This document shows positions 47,003 to 56,459 of a stretch of DNA of 64,000 bases, piece by piece. Location of the stretch: contig CANLEM010000003.1 of assembly GCA_947489685.1 (NCBI GenBank), positions 558,001 to 622,000 on the forward strand, written 5' to 3'. Origin of the DNA: an uncultured Aquimarina sp. (GTDB lineage Bacteria > Bacteroidota > Bacteroidia > Flavobacteriales > Flavobacteriaceae). A program made the position numbers and the translations under genes. How positions within the stretch are numbered: position 1 is the first letter of the stretch; each line of letters starts with the position of its first letter. The notes below the pieces were generated by a model, which searched no databases, had not been told where the DNA came from, and saw only the letters and a program-made list of their open reading frames with translations.

Positions 47003-47424
47003 TTTTTATTTTTTCCTATTTGACAAATTAAATATTTCAGAGTTTGCTCACGAGTGTTTGTTTTTAGTTCGCATTCCCAAACCACAAAAACTTTCCATTT
47101 CTTTTGCAATAAAACCTTTATATTTTTGGTATCTTTTTCTTTATTACGATTAATTTTATCTAACCACCATTGTGTCCTAGTTTTTGGAATTACAAAATAT
47201 TTACATCCTTCATGCCCATGCCAAAAACAACCATTAATAAATATTACAGTGTTATATTTTTTTAATACTATGTCTGGTTTTCCAAGAAGTTTTTTATTAT
47301 GAAGACGATACCTGAATCCATTACTATGTAGAAACTTTCGAACTATTAATTCAGGCTTAGTGTTCTTATTTTTAATTTGGCTCATATTATATGAGCGAAT
47401 AGCACGATTATGTACATCAGTCAT
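46999..47424 (-). CDS. vsr: Very-short-patch-repair endonuclease Vsr
   Basis: A 141-residue nuclease of normal length. Catalytic Asp51 in LLGKPDIVL and the His/Cys cluster [13 protein letters not shown] (Cys66, His69, His71, Cys74) fit Vsr. It nicks T:G mismatches that arise when methylcytosine deaminates, so it protects against mutation caused by the neighbouring methyltransferase. Two bases after the restriction endonuclease gene on the same strand; the 3' end overlaps the methyltransferase gene by four bases, tail to tail. Confidence 0.93.
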   Translation of the reverse strand: MTDVHNRAIRSYNMSQIKNKNTKPELIVRKFLHSNGFRYRLHNKKLLGKPDIVLKKYNTVIFINGCFWHGHEGCKYFVIPKTRTQWWLDKINRNKEKDTKNIKVLLQKKWKVFVVWECELKTNTREQTLKYLICQIGKNKN

Positions 47425-47426
47425 AC

Positions 47427-48626
47427 TTATAGTTTTTCCTGTTTATCTCGAACTAAATGAATAAAATTACTTAAAGAAATAATTTCCTCTTGCTGTGCAG
47501 TAGTATAAGTTTCAATTAAAGGATAAGGAATGACCAACTGCAAACTTTGTTCCTTCATTTCAATAGTTTGATTAGAGCTTATTCCCGGTTCCAATGTTAT
47601 TAAATGTTTATTAGATATTCTTTCGGCTTCCGAAAGAACTTGTCTCCATCTATCTTTTGCACTAGTTTTTACACCGAGCATTGTAAGTAAACTAGTATTA
47701 AAATTCAGATTTTTATAATTCTCAATATTTGGAAATAAGAAATCAGGTTTATTATTTCTTTCGGTTTTTTTTCCTTTTGAAAACAATATTTTATTCTCCT
47801 GAAAAATAGAGGCTAAGTGATTCTCAAAAGAGTGTCCCGCTCTAGATTTTCTACGATTATGAACACTGAGTGAGTAACGAACAAAATCATCAACATCTCC
47901 AGCGAACCCCTGTTCAAGTCTTTGCGAAACAATATGCTTTTCTAATGTTTTAAACAATAATTCTTCACGCTCTAGCCAAGCTATTAAAGTTTTATCTGGC
48001 TCTTCAACTGCAGAAACATCTTCTACAGTTGAACGAGCAAATTCCGAAAAAATAGCTGTAGTAGGAAATGTGTTTCCAAAGTTTTCCAAAAGTTGTTCAA
48101 GATAATTGGGAGCTGTATCCTCAATTTCAAAACCAAGTATCGAAATAACATATTTACCTGCAAAATTTAAAACTTGATCATCAGCAATGATATCTCTTAT
48201 AATGAATTTATTAGCAACTTCTTCAAGTCCAAACAACCATTTTATTTGCTGTTCTGCAGTTGAACCTTGAGAAGCCACAATAATTGCAAGTTTGTTTTCA
48301 CCTGTTCTACCTATAACTACTAAGTCACCAACACTTGAATTAGATATTATTGAATTGGTGGAGTAATAGAGGCGATATTCTGTGCGTGTTGCATGATTAG
48401 CTCTTGCATCATACCATGTCAAATTACTATCTTCCGTTATTATTTGATCCGGATCATCATCTAGGTATATAAATTTACCTTCAAAATTAATTTTATCGTC
48501 ACCAAAAATTACTCGAAACTCATTAATTCCGTTAAACTCATGTTGATTTGAAACATTTGGATTAACTTCTACATTACTTAATCTTTTTGCTCCAATTCCT
48601 GAAAAATATGTTGAAAGTTGACTCAT
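47427..48626 (-). CDS. ecoRII: EcoRII-like type II restriction endonuclease
   Basis: A 399-residue protein, close to EcoRII in length (about 400). The N-terminal ~180 residues would be the DNA-binding effector domain. The C-terminal catalytic domain (~250-399) has RRKSRAGHSFENHLASIF, then PDFLFP (Asp295) and LGVKTSAKDRWRQVLSEA (Lys320 onwards), in the EcoRII PD-(D/E)XK order, and ends with LQLVIP. The expected site is CCWGG, cut when unmethylated. No controller gene is visible. It is the first gene of a restriction/vsr operon facing the methyltransferase. Confidence 0.85.
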   Translation of the reverse strand: MSQLSTYFSGIGAKRLSNVEVNPNVSNQHEFNGINEFRVIFGDDKINFEGKFIYLDDDPDQIITEDSNLTWYDARANHATRTEYRLYYSTNSIISNSSVGDLVVIGRTGENKLAIIVASQGSTAEQQIKWLFGLEEVANKFIIRDIIADDQVLNFAGKYVISILGFEIEDTAPNYLEQLLENFGNTFPTTAIFSEFARSTVEDVSAVEEPDKTLIAWLEREELLFKTLEKHIVSQRLEQGFAGDVDDFVRYSLSVHNRRKSRAGHSFENHLASIFQENKILFSKGKKTERNNKPDFLFPNIENYKNLNFNTSLLTMLGVKTSAKDRWRQVLSEAERISNKHLITLEPGISSNQTIEMKEQSLQLVIPYPLIETYTTAQQEEIISLSNFIHLVRDKQEKL

Positions 48627-48630
48627 AATC

Positions 48631-48663
48631 CAAAGTTATAAAAACAGGTATTCATATCAGCAA
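48631..48663 (-). promoter_or_regulatory. Candidate promoter of the restriction endonuclease gene
   Basis: The minus strand reads TAACTTTG (48631-48638) as a -7 box and TTG at 48661-48663 as a weak -33, 22 bases apart. The box is only four bases from the ATG, implying a leaderless transcript. Confidence 0.35.
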
Positions 48664-48691
48664 TAAATAAATCAAAATTTGATTTGTAATT

Positions 48692-48755
48692 ATTATATAA
48701 AATAGAATCTAGAAGCTTAAAAAAGACCTCAGAAAACTTTAGTTAAAACACTAGC
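48692..48755. repeat. Second intergenic repeat family, copy 1
   Basis: Begins ATTATATAAAATAGAA and contains CTCAGAAAACTTT followed by TAAAACA. The full ~64 bases recur, with about four-fifths identity and a one-base indel, at 51689-51754. A 16-base piece also recurs at 52481. Confidence 0.72.
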
Positions 48756-48851
48756 TATGCCATAGTTTCATTTGCTGTTTTTCTTTTAAAGTTTTCGTCT
48801 CCAAAGCAGATTTTATTAAAGTTAATGAAACACTTATTATGCGAGCAGACA

Positions 48852-48881
48852 AGAGGAGGGGAGTGTAATACGTGTGAAATG
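48852..48881. repeat. Intergenic repeat, copy 3, right of the R-M genes
   Basis: AGAGGAGGGGAGTGTAAT followed by a short variable end; 27 of 30 bases match the copy at 45621. Confidence 0.75.
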
Positions 48882-48954
48882 AAATTAGAATTATAACCGC
48901 TAAATTTTTGGATGTAGGCTTTAATAAAAGCTTCAAATTTCGTTTTTTTGCGTT

Positions 48955-49992
48955 ATGAATTTTAGTACCGAAATTATTGATCGCATAGCTCTATTAATTA
49001 GTAGTATTGGGATAATTATTGGTATCTTCTTCGCTATTTTTCTTTTGGTAAAAAGAAACAATTACTCAAAAGCAAATTTGTTTTTATCTATTTATCTTTT
49101 TGTATTTAGCCTAAGGATGACCAAATCACTATTTTATAATTACTTTTCGGTTAATACAACAGTTCATTATATATTTTTAGGAAGCTTACTAGTAGTAGGT
49201 CCTTCTTTATGGTTTTATTCTTTGCAACTAAAGAAGCTTTTAATAAAAAAAATAGAATATCTTATACATTATATTCCTTTCTTAGTATTTATTGGCTTTA
49301 GTTGGCTAATTCCTTATTATGGAAGATCTCCTATTTATTTAGTGCTATTTGTACACGGTTTGGTATATTGCTTTATTATAGTATACATGTTCATCATAGA
49401 AACGCAGCTACGCAAGGAAAATGTAAAAGGACAAATAAAAATCAGACGATGGATACTCTTACTCACGGTAGTAACCTTGGCAATGTTTTCTAATTCGATA
49501 TTGATATTCTTCGAAATCATATCTTTTTTTCCTTCGAGTGCTATTTTGTTTTCATTTTGTATTATTATTCTTTCTATTTATGCTCTAGGCAACCTATCAT
49601 TATTTACAGCAGAAAAAGTGAAATATGCTAAATCAAATCTGGACGTTAATGAGGTAGATAAATATTATAAAAAGCTAAAATCTATAATTGAAGAAGATAA
49701 ATTGTATTTGGATACAGAATTAACGTTGACCAAATTAAGTGAGTCTGTTGGTATTTCGACTAAACAACTTTCTCAAATAATTAATCAAATCGAAAAAGTA
49801 AATTTTTCACAATACATATCTAATTACCGGGTAATAGAAGCAAAAAGACTGTTAAAAAACCCTAATTACAACCATTATAAAATTTCTGCCATTGCCTACG
49901 AAAGTGGGTTTAATAGTATATCATCTTTTAACAGTGCTTTTAAAAAGATAACAAATACCACAGCTATTAAATTTCGTGAATCGGAAATTTAA
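48955..49992 (+). CDS. Membrane-anchored AraC-family regulator
   Basis: A 345-residue protein with six to seven hydrophobic helices (residues ~12-215) and a C-terminal AraC double HTH (LTLTKLSESVGISTKQLSQIIN; ISAIAYESGFNSISSFNSAFKKITNTTAIKF). It precedes the signal peptidase gene by 67 bases and could control it, but there is no direct evidence. The C-terminus is at RESEI. Confidence 0.87.
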   Translation: MNFSTEIIDRIALLISSIGIIIGIFFAIFLLVKRNNYSKANLFLSIYLFVFSLRMTKSLFYNYFSVNTTVHYIFLGSLLVVGPSLWFYSLQLKKLLIKKIEYLIHYIPFLVFIGFSWLIPYYGRSPIYLVLFVHGLVYCFIIVYMFIIETQLRKENVKGQIKIRRWILLLTVVTLAMFSNSILIFFEIISFFPSSAILFSFCIIILSIYALGNLSLFTAEKVKYAKSNLDVNEVDKYYKKLKSIIEEDKLYLDTELTLTKLSESVGISTKQLSQIINQIEKVNFSQYISNYRVIEAKRLLKNPNYNHYKISAIAYESGFNSISSFNSAFKKITNTTAIKFRESEI

Positions 49993-50059
49993 AATTCGTA
50001 CTTATAATCGTCTTTTTGTATGCCAGAATCACGAATTAGGCAGATAATTCAAGTTATCT

Positions 50060-51697
50060 ATGCCATTTTTGTTCAAAAAACAAATAATGAATCAATGGCT
50101 TCTTTTTTTTGCAATCTTACACATCATACATTTTTTGGCAACATGGAAATTATATATCAAAGCGGATCAAAAAGCTTGGGAAGCTCTAATCCCGATTTAT
50201 AACGTAGTAATTTTAATGAAAATTATCAATAGGCCTAAATGGTGGGTTGTATTACTTTTTGTTCCTGTAATTAATCAAATTATGTTTCCTGTAATTTGGG
50301 TAGAAACTATTAGAAGTTTCGGGAAAAACACCAAATTAGACACTTGGTTAGTTATTTTAACTCTTGGGGTTTATATATTTTATGTTAACTATACCTCAGG
50401 CAAGCTTAAATATATCAGGAGTAGAGACCTAAAACCAAAAACAAAAACAGGAGAATGGATAAGTTCTATTTTATTCGCAGTGATTGCAGCTACTTTAGTT
50501 CATACCTATTTTATGCAACCTTTTACAATTCCAACTGCATCATTAGAGAAAACATTATTAGTTGGGGATTATTTATTTGTTAGTAAATTTCATTATGGAG
50601 CAAGGTTACCAATGACTGCTATTGCTGCACCTATGGTTCACGATACGATACCTTTGCTAAAATCAAAATCATATTTGTTTAGTGATGATCATTCTAAAAA
50701 AGAAACTTCAGTATTAAATAAATTTCAATTGCCCTATCTAAGATTACCTGGTTTTCAAAAAATAAAGCGTAATGAAATCGTAGTTTTCAACCAACCAGCA
50801 GATACCTTGTTAGACATGAATAATTTCAATCCTAATAGGAATTACTATAAACCAGTTGATAAGAAAACAAACTTAGTAAAACGTTGCGTTGGTATTCCTG
50901 GAGATTCTTTAGAAATACGGAATGGCTACATTTATATAAATGGTAAACGCACAAAATTACCTAAAAGAGCTAAACCACAATATAACTTTTTTATAAATAC
51001 TAAAGGTAAGCACATTGATCAATCACTTCTTGTAGATAGATACGGAGTAAGGGAAGGGGTGCAATATAATAATGGTGAGTATGCATTAACTAATGAGGGA
51101 GGGTATGTATTGACATTAACTGATATAGAGGCAAAGAGAATTGGTAATCATCCATCGGTAAAAAATGTAAAAAAACTTATAAGACAAAAAGGTATTGATG
51201 GAGGTGTCTTTCCATATATTTCTTCTTTAGGATGGAATATCGATAATTATGGTCCTATTTATATTCCTCAAAAAGGAAAAACTGTAAAGATTGATAGAAA
51301 TTCACTGCCATTTTACAAACGTATTATTGAAGAATATGAAAATAATACCCTTACCACAGACGGAGAAAACATCCTGATCAATGGAAAGAAAGTTGATAAT
51401 TATACTTTTAAGCAAGATTATTATTGGATGATGGGGGATAACCGACAAAACTCCTTGGATGCTCGTTCTTGGGGATATGTTCCATTCGATCATGTAGTTG
51501 GTAAACCCGTATTCATATGGTTTAGCTGGAATAAACAAGCAAAAGGAATTTTAAATAAAATACGTTGGAATCGTTTGTTTACAACTGTTAAGGGTGATAA
51601 AGAACCGGTATCATATTTTATTTACTTTCTAGTTGTATTGGTCATTTATATAGGTTATAATCGATATAGAAAGAAAAAGAAGTTTAATATTATGTAA
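50060..51697 (+). CDS. lepB: Signal peptidase I, long Bacteroidota form
   Basis: A 545-residue membrane protease that removes signal peptides. The start could be 50060 or the ATG at 50087. The N-terminal ~110 residues (IPIYNVVILMKIINRPKWWV) form a DUF5684-like hydrophobic region. The S26 domain begins near 135: catalytic Ser161 in TIPTASLEKTLLVGDYLF, the general-base Lys in LVKRCVGIPGDSLEI and MMGDNRQNSLDARSWGYVP near the end. A ~140-residue insertion separates the two, a feature of this phylum. A final helix (FIYFLVVLVIYIGYNRY) follows. Confidence 0.9.
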   Translation: MPFLFKKQIMNQWLLFFAILHIIHFLATWKLYIKADQKAWEALIPIYNVVILMKIINRPKWWVVLLFVPVINQIMFPVIWVETIRSFGKNTKLDTWLVILTLGVYIFYVNYTSGKLKYIRSRDLKPKTKTGEWISSILFAVIAATLVHTYFMQPFTIPTASLEKTLLVGDYLFVSKFHYGARLPMTAIAAPMVHDTIPLLKSKSYLFSDDHSKKETSVLNKFQLPYLRLPGFQKIKRNEIVVFNQPADTLLDMNNFNPNRNYYKPVDKKTNLVKRCVGIPGDSLEIRNGYIYINGKRTKLPKRAKPQYNFFINTKGKHIDQSLLVDRYGVREGVQYNNGEYALTNEGGYVLTLTDIEAKRIGNHPSVKNVKKLIRQKGIDGGVFPYISSLGWNIDNYGPIYIPQKGKTVKIDRNSLPFYKRIIEEYENNTLTTDGENILINGKKVDNYTFKQDYYWMMGDNRQNSLDARSWGYVPFDHVVGKPVFIWFSWNKQAKGILNKIRWNRLFTTVKGDKEPVSYFIYFLVVLVIYIGYNRYRKKKKFNIM

Positions 51698-52599
<902 letters not shown>

Positions 52600-52962
52600 T
52601 TACAACTCATTCATACAATCACGTAGCTGTTCTAAAATCTTGTTTTCTTCAAAAGCTACACTTGGTGTTATGGTACGGTTGGTATCCAGTTGTCCCATTT
52701 TGGTCATAGCAGTATTGCTTTGTATCATCATTTCAAGTACTTTTAAAATATGTTCTATCATAGATTTTGGTATGCTTTGGTCGCTAGCCTTTGATAGCAG
52801 CACATTTTGCTTACACTGAAGCAATTGTTCTATCACTTCTGATGCAGAGAGTTCTGTATTATCTATAGTATCTTTAAACTGTATATTCTGATAATCGGCT
52901 CTACTTTGTATACTCTGTACGACCTGCGCTATATAATTAATAAGTTGATCTGTGTTATGCAT
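52600..52962 (-). CDS. Hypothetical helical protein, 120 residues
   Basis: No family recognised. No signal peptide or membrane helix; predominantly helical with a central TIDNTELSASEVIEQLLQCK segment and a C-terminal amphipathic helix (AFEENKILEQLRDCMNEL). Forty-seven bases downstream of a small secreted protein gene on the same strand, so the two may be co-transcribed. Confidence 0.6.
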   Translation of the reverse strand: MHNTDQLINYIAQVVQSIQSRADYQNIQFKDTIDNTELSASEVIEQLLQCKQNVLLSKASDQSIPKSMIEHILKVLEMMIQSNTAMTKMGQLDTNRTITPSVAFEENKILEQLRDCMNEL

Positions 52963-53009
52963 AGGTTTTAAGAATTTGTAGTTTAGGGTTGCTGGTATCG
53001 GGTTTAGCG

Positions 53010-53582
53010 TTATTCATCTTTCCATCCCCAGGGTGCTTCTGGAGTAGCAATTGGTTGTTGTAGATCCATCACTACTTTAAACACACGATCTGAACCCAAT
53101 CTTCTTAAGTTATAGGTAAATGTAGTATCATCGATAGTGATCCACCATACGTTGGTCGCTGCTGCCGGTATCATATGTTGCGTATGTGCATCTGCAGGAA
53201 AAAATTGAATAGCTGCCTTTCCGGGATTTGTAGTGGTACCCCCGTAAAAATTAATCTCATCCTCACTCCCATCCTTATGTCGGTGATCATGCTGTAAGGT
53301 AATACGATCATTTGCATAGGTTAAGATCCACGTACGGGATTTATCCTCTCCCACAAAAAACGGAATTTTAATCATATTATCAGTGCACGATCGTACATGC
53401 ATCATCAGTTTTTTGCCGCCAAATGCCTTATCTTCTTTGGGTAATGCTAGTGTGCCCTCATAGGCTTTGCCGCAATGCGATTGTAGGGTATTCCAAAATT
53501 GTTTTGCAGGGCTAATATCCTGCGAAATTGTAGCGGTTGTAATAAAAAAAGCTACAATGATATATTTAACGTTATAGGTCAC
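53010..53582 (-). CDS. Secreted protein of unknown family, 190 residues
   Basis: Starts at GTG (53582), with a signal peptide to TISQD. Segments include FWNTLQSHCGKAYEGTLAL, LMMHVRSCTDNMIKIPFFVG and a late VWWITIDDTTFTYNLRRLG. The SHCGKAYEG ... SC arrangement may form a disulfide. Conserved in Flavobacteriia by general resemblance, but no function is known to me. It is divergent from the sigma-factor gene. Confidence 0.65.
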   Translation of the reverse strand: MTYNVKYIIVAFFITTATISQDISPAKQFWNTLQSHCGKAYEGTLALPKEDKAFGGKKLMMHVRSCTDNMIKIPFFVGEDKSRTWILTYANDRITLQHDHRHKDGSEDEINFYGGTTTNPGKAAIQFFPADAHTQHMIPAAATNVWWITIDDTTFTYNLRRLGSDRVFKVVMDLQQPIATPEAPWGWKDE

Positions 53583-53732
53583 AATTGTTTTTTTAAAGAT
53601 TTAAGAAAGGTACTACTTATTATAAAAACAATGCACAAAAAGCACATAGTTAGCTTCGTTTTTTATACTTCTTGTCATATTTTTATAGTTTATGTAACTA
53701 ATAGAATAGTTGTATAAAAATTAGAGACCACT

Positions 53733-54224
53733 ATCGTATCATTTGAGGAAATATTAGAAAACAATAAACATAAGATCTATCGCATTTGTAGGATCTATGC
53801 CCTATCCCCTGTAGAACCACAAGATCTATTTCAAGAAGTGGTATATCAAGTATGGAAATCACTATCAAGCTTTAAACAACAATCTAATATAGATACTTGG
53901 GTTTATCGCATAGCCCTTAACGTCTGTATGCGATCCAAATTAAAGCTAGAAAAAAGCAATCAAAAAACGATACGATTAGACACGATTAAATTTAAGGTTA
54001 GTGAATATACAACTCAAGATCATGATGATGAAAAATATGAGCTTTTACGTCGATGTATTGCCACATTAGACGATAGTGATACCTCGATAATTATACTGTA
54101 TCTAGAAGAATTATCATACAAACAAATTGCCGAAATTACTGGTCTTACCGAAAATCATATTGCGGTTAAGATGAAACGTATACGGAAGAAGTTGTTTGAT
54201 TGCATGAAATCAAAATTGAAATAA
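53733..54224 (+). CDS. ECF-type sigma factor lacking a standard start codon
   Basis: The frame is open from 53718 to 54224. Sigma region 2 is clear from EEILENNKHKIYRIC through QDLFQEVVYQVWKSLSSF and NIDTWVYRIALNVC, and region 4 from LRRCIATLDDSDTSIIILYL to TGLTENHIAVKMKRIRKKL. The first ATG/GTG/TTG in frame is the GTG at 53838, which would remove half of region 2. A start at the ATC 53733 or another rare codon (ATA 53751) is more consistent with the conserved region. The exact start is uncertain. A membrane protein gene follows after one base. Confidence 0.7.
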   Translation: MVSFEEILENNKHKIYRICRIYALSPVEPQDLFQEVVYQVWKSLSSFKQQSNIDTWVYRIALNVCMRSKLKLEKSNQKTIRLDTIKFKVSEYTTQDHDDEKYELLRRCIATLDDSDTSIIILYLEELSYKQIAEITGLTENHIAVKMKRIRKKLFDCMKSKLK

Positions 54225-54225
54225 A

Positions 54226-54867
54226 ATGGAAGAACAAGATGTAATACAAATATGGAAACGTTCTTCTCAAAAGGAAGAAATAACTATTGATGCTATGGCT
54301 CTAATGAAGGATTTTAAACAAAAAATGGAGTTTAGAGAAGATATTGTACGTAAAAGAGATCGTAAAGAAACGTTTTTTGCAATACTTGGTATTTTTGGAT
54401 TCGCCATACTCACAGCCCGTATGTGGTTTTCGGTACCTGCATTAGGTATGCTATTTATCGCACTTACCTATTGTTATTATATATATAAATTATGGAGTAA
54501 TCGCAAAAGCAAATATACCGAAAACCTGTTTATGTCACTAAAACAGCAACTAGAAAATCAAAAACAATTTATGATCAATCAAGCAAAACTTCTAAATTCG
54601 GTTATGTATTGGGCGCTTCTTCCGTTTTTTGTAGGATACATGGTTGTTATATGGTCCGTTTGGGATTTGGATACCGTTAATTTTTCTTCTTTTATATCCT
54701 CTTTTTATCCTGAAAAATTGAAAAGTAAAATTGTATATACCACCGTCTTCCTAATTGCATTTATATATAATTATTGGACCAATAAAAAAGCAGTTAAAAT
54801 CAATTGGGAACCACTTATTAAACAGATAGACATGATACTTGATAACTTAAAACATGAAGAAGAATAA
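54226..54867 (+). CDS. Four-helix membrane protein, probable anti-sigma partner
   Basis: A 213-residue protein with a soluble N-terminus (EEQDVIQIWKRSSQKEEITI), two pairs of membrane helices (~49-90 and ~125-185) and a cytosolic middle/C-terminus rich in QLENQKQF. One base after the sigma factor gene, which makes a regulatory partner likely, though it has none of the classic ZAS or FecR domains. Confidence 0.65.
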   Translation: MEEQDVIQIWKRSSQKEEITIDAMALMKDFKQKMEFREDIVRKRDRKETFFAILGIFGFAILTARMWFSVPALGMLFIALTYCYYIYKLWSNRKSKYTENLFMSLKQQLENQKQFMINQAKLLNSVMYWALLPFFVGYMVVIWSVWDLDTVNFSSFISSFYPEKLKSKIVYTTVFLIAFIYNYWTNKKAVKINWEPLIKQIDMILDNLKHEEE

Positions 54868-54936
54868 GTCCGTTTTGTCATATTTTTAAACTTCTTGTCA
54901 CTAACCTAATATATAACCTAAAAAAGAAAAATTGAT

Positions 54937-55125
54937 ATGTCAAAAAAAACAATATATACTATTTTAAAATTGAGTGGATTTTTACTTATGATTTTGGCTT
55001 TTATTGTGGTGCCCGATACGAAACCATGGTATTATCAAGTGCTTGTTTTTGATATTGGTTTATTACTTTTCCTTATTCCGAAATTTCCAAAAATAAAGCG
55101 AGAATTTTTTAATAACGAAGCCTAA
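54937..55125 (+). CDS. Small two-helix membrane protein
   Basis: A 62-residue protein: SGFLLMILAFIVVP and VLVFDIGLLLFLIP are two membrane helices, ending with a charged PKFPKIKREFFNNEA. Third gene after the sigma/partner pair, 69 bases downstream. Function unknown. Confidence 0.5.
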   Translation: MSKKTIYTILKLSGFLLMILAFIVVPDTKPWYYQVLVFDIGLLLFLIPKFPKIKREFFNNEA

Positions 55126-55190
55126 CCTATAATCTGACTAAGGATAAGAATAGTATTACTTTTTTGGTATTATTCTAAACTCATTTGATT

Positions 55191-55685
55191 TTAATACATA
55201 TAATTGTTCTTAATAGCATGTATATGATGCTTTTCATGCCCGATGATTGACTTTAAAAAATCTTCAAGCGTAATCTCATATTGCCGGGCCGATCCTTTGC
55301 GTTTTAGTTGATCTACAGACAATGACTCAATAAAACTAATAGAAGCTTGCCTTACATTTTTAAAATCAGTTAGTAATTGCTCAAATGTTAATTCATTAAA
55401 ACGACTATTATTGACTAAAAAATTCTGATCATACCCCCATAGTTCTACGGATTCGTTTCTACTCATTAAAAATGCTCTAAATATCTTTATTCTTTCGTGG
55501 TCCGTTATATGCCCAACAATTTGTTTAATGCTCCATTTATCAGGTTCGTAACGATAAATGGCTTTATTCTCATTAATAGAACTTAAAAACGTCATAGTCG
55601 ACGAATCCGTAAAGAGGTATTTAAAATTTTCATCTTTTACCAAATCATAGTAATATGGAAATCCATCTTTGGGCGTGTATTTCAT
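55191..55685 (-). CDS. DinB-superfamily protein
   Basis: A 164-residue four-helix protein of the DinB/YfiT-like group. The metal-binding histidines are visible in IKQIVGHITDHERI and in SIIGHEKHHIHAIK. Members bind divalent metal and some act as thiol transferases with bacillithiol or mycothiol; the specific role here is unknown. It converges with the small membrane protein gene. Confidence 0.85.
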   Translation of the reverse strand: MKYTPKDGFPYYYDLVKDENFKYLFTDSSTMTFLSSINENKAIYRYEPDKWSIKQIVGHITDHERIKIFRAFLMSRNESVELWGYDQNFLVNNSRFNELTFEQLLTDFKNVRQASISFIESLSVDQLKRKGSARQYEITLEDFLKSIIGHEKHHIHAIKNNYMY

Positions 55686-55706
55686 AATTTTTACGTTTTA
55701 AAGACA

Positions 55707-56459
55707 TTATTGATTCATCCATGCTTTAAAATCACTCGTTTTTTGCCTACTTACAATAAACTCTTGATCCCTGGGATTTGTAATCACCAATTTTACCCTA
55801 TGATTAAAATAGGCGTCTATTTTTTGTATCGAAGTTTTTGAAATAATTTGCCCTCGATTAATACGATAAAACTGATTTGGATCTAATGTATTAAATAACT
55901 GATCTATAGTTTCGTCAATAATGTATCGTTTTTGTGCCGTAACACCAAACGTGATACTATCTTGAGAATATACATACAATAGTTCGTCTATTTTGATTTG
56001 TACAAAACCACTCCCCTCTTTGACTAGTATTCCGGCTCGTTTTGGCGTAGTTTGCATACTACTTAACAATTGTTTGAGCACAACAGATTCGACCACCGGT
56101 GGTGTATTTGATTTGGTGAATTTATCAAGAGCCGCAGTCAAATCCTCTTGCTGTATAGGTTTAAGAAGATAATCAATGCTGTTTACCTTAAAAGCTTGTA
56201 TTGCATATTGGTCAAATGCAGTGGTAAAAATAATAGGTGTGGTTATTTCTACCGTCTGAAATATCTCAAAACTAAGACCATCTGCCAACTGTATATCCAT
56301 AAATACGAGATCCGGAGCTGTGTTTTTTTGAAACCAAACAATAGCATCTTCAACCGTATCGATAATATCTAGCAATTGATACTCAAAATTACAGGTTTTG
56401 AGCATATTTTGCAGTTGGTTTGCCGCGCGAGGTTCGTCTTCAATGATCAGTATATTCAT
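55707..56459 (-). CDS. LytTR-family response regulator
   Basis: A 250-residue regulator: IIEDEP, phospho-Asp in LVFMDIQLADG, TTAFDQYAIQAF and LLKPIQQEDLTAAL in the receiver; LytTR domain with LLYVYSQDSITFGV and FYRINRGQIIS. Overlaps the upstream kinase gene by 20 bases; last gene of a four-gene unit. Confidence 0.92.
   Translation of the reverse strand: MNILIIEDEPRAANQLQNMLKTCNFEYQLLDIIDTVEDAIVWFQKNTAPDLVFMDIQLADGLSFEIFQTVEITTPIIFTTAFDQYAIQAFKVNSIDYLLKPIQQEDLTAALDKFTKSNTPPVVESVVLKQLLSSMQTTPKRAGILVKEGSGFVQIKIDELLYVYSQDSITFGVTAQKRYIIDETIDQLFNTLDPNQFYRINRGQIISKTSIQKIDAYFNHRVKLVITNPRDQEFIVSRQKTSDFKAWMNQ

Larger units (their letters stand above)
48627..48954. other. Gene-free tract between the R-M genes and AraC gene
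   Basis: Holds the promoter of the restriction gene, one copy of each of two intergenic repeat families (48692-48755 and 48852-48881) and the upstream region of the AraC gene. No coding frame is convincing. Confidence 0.6.

Noticed and set aside
53499-53717. 72-codon frame in phase with the sigma factor, ending at 53717
   Set aside because: Lies antisense to the secreted-protein gene at its start and has no sigma similarity; it is not an N-terminal extension because of the stop at 53715.
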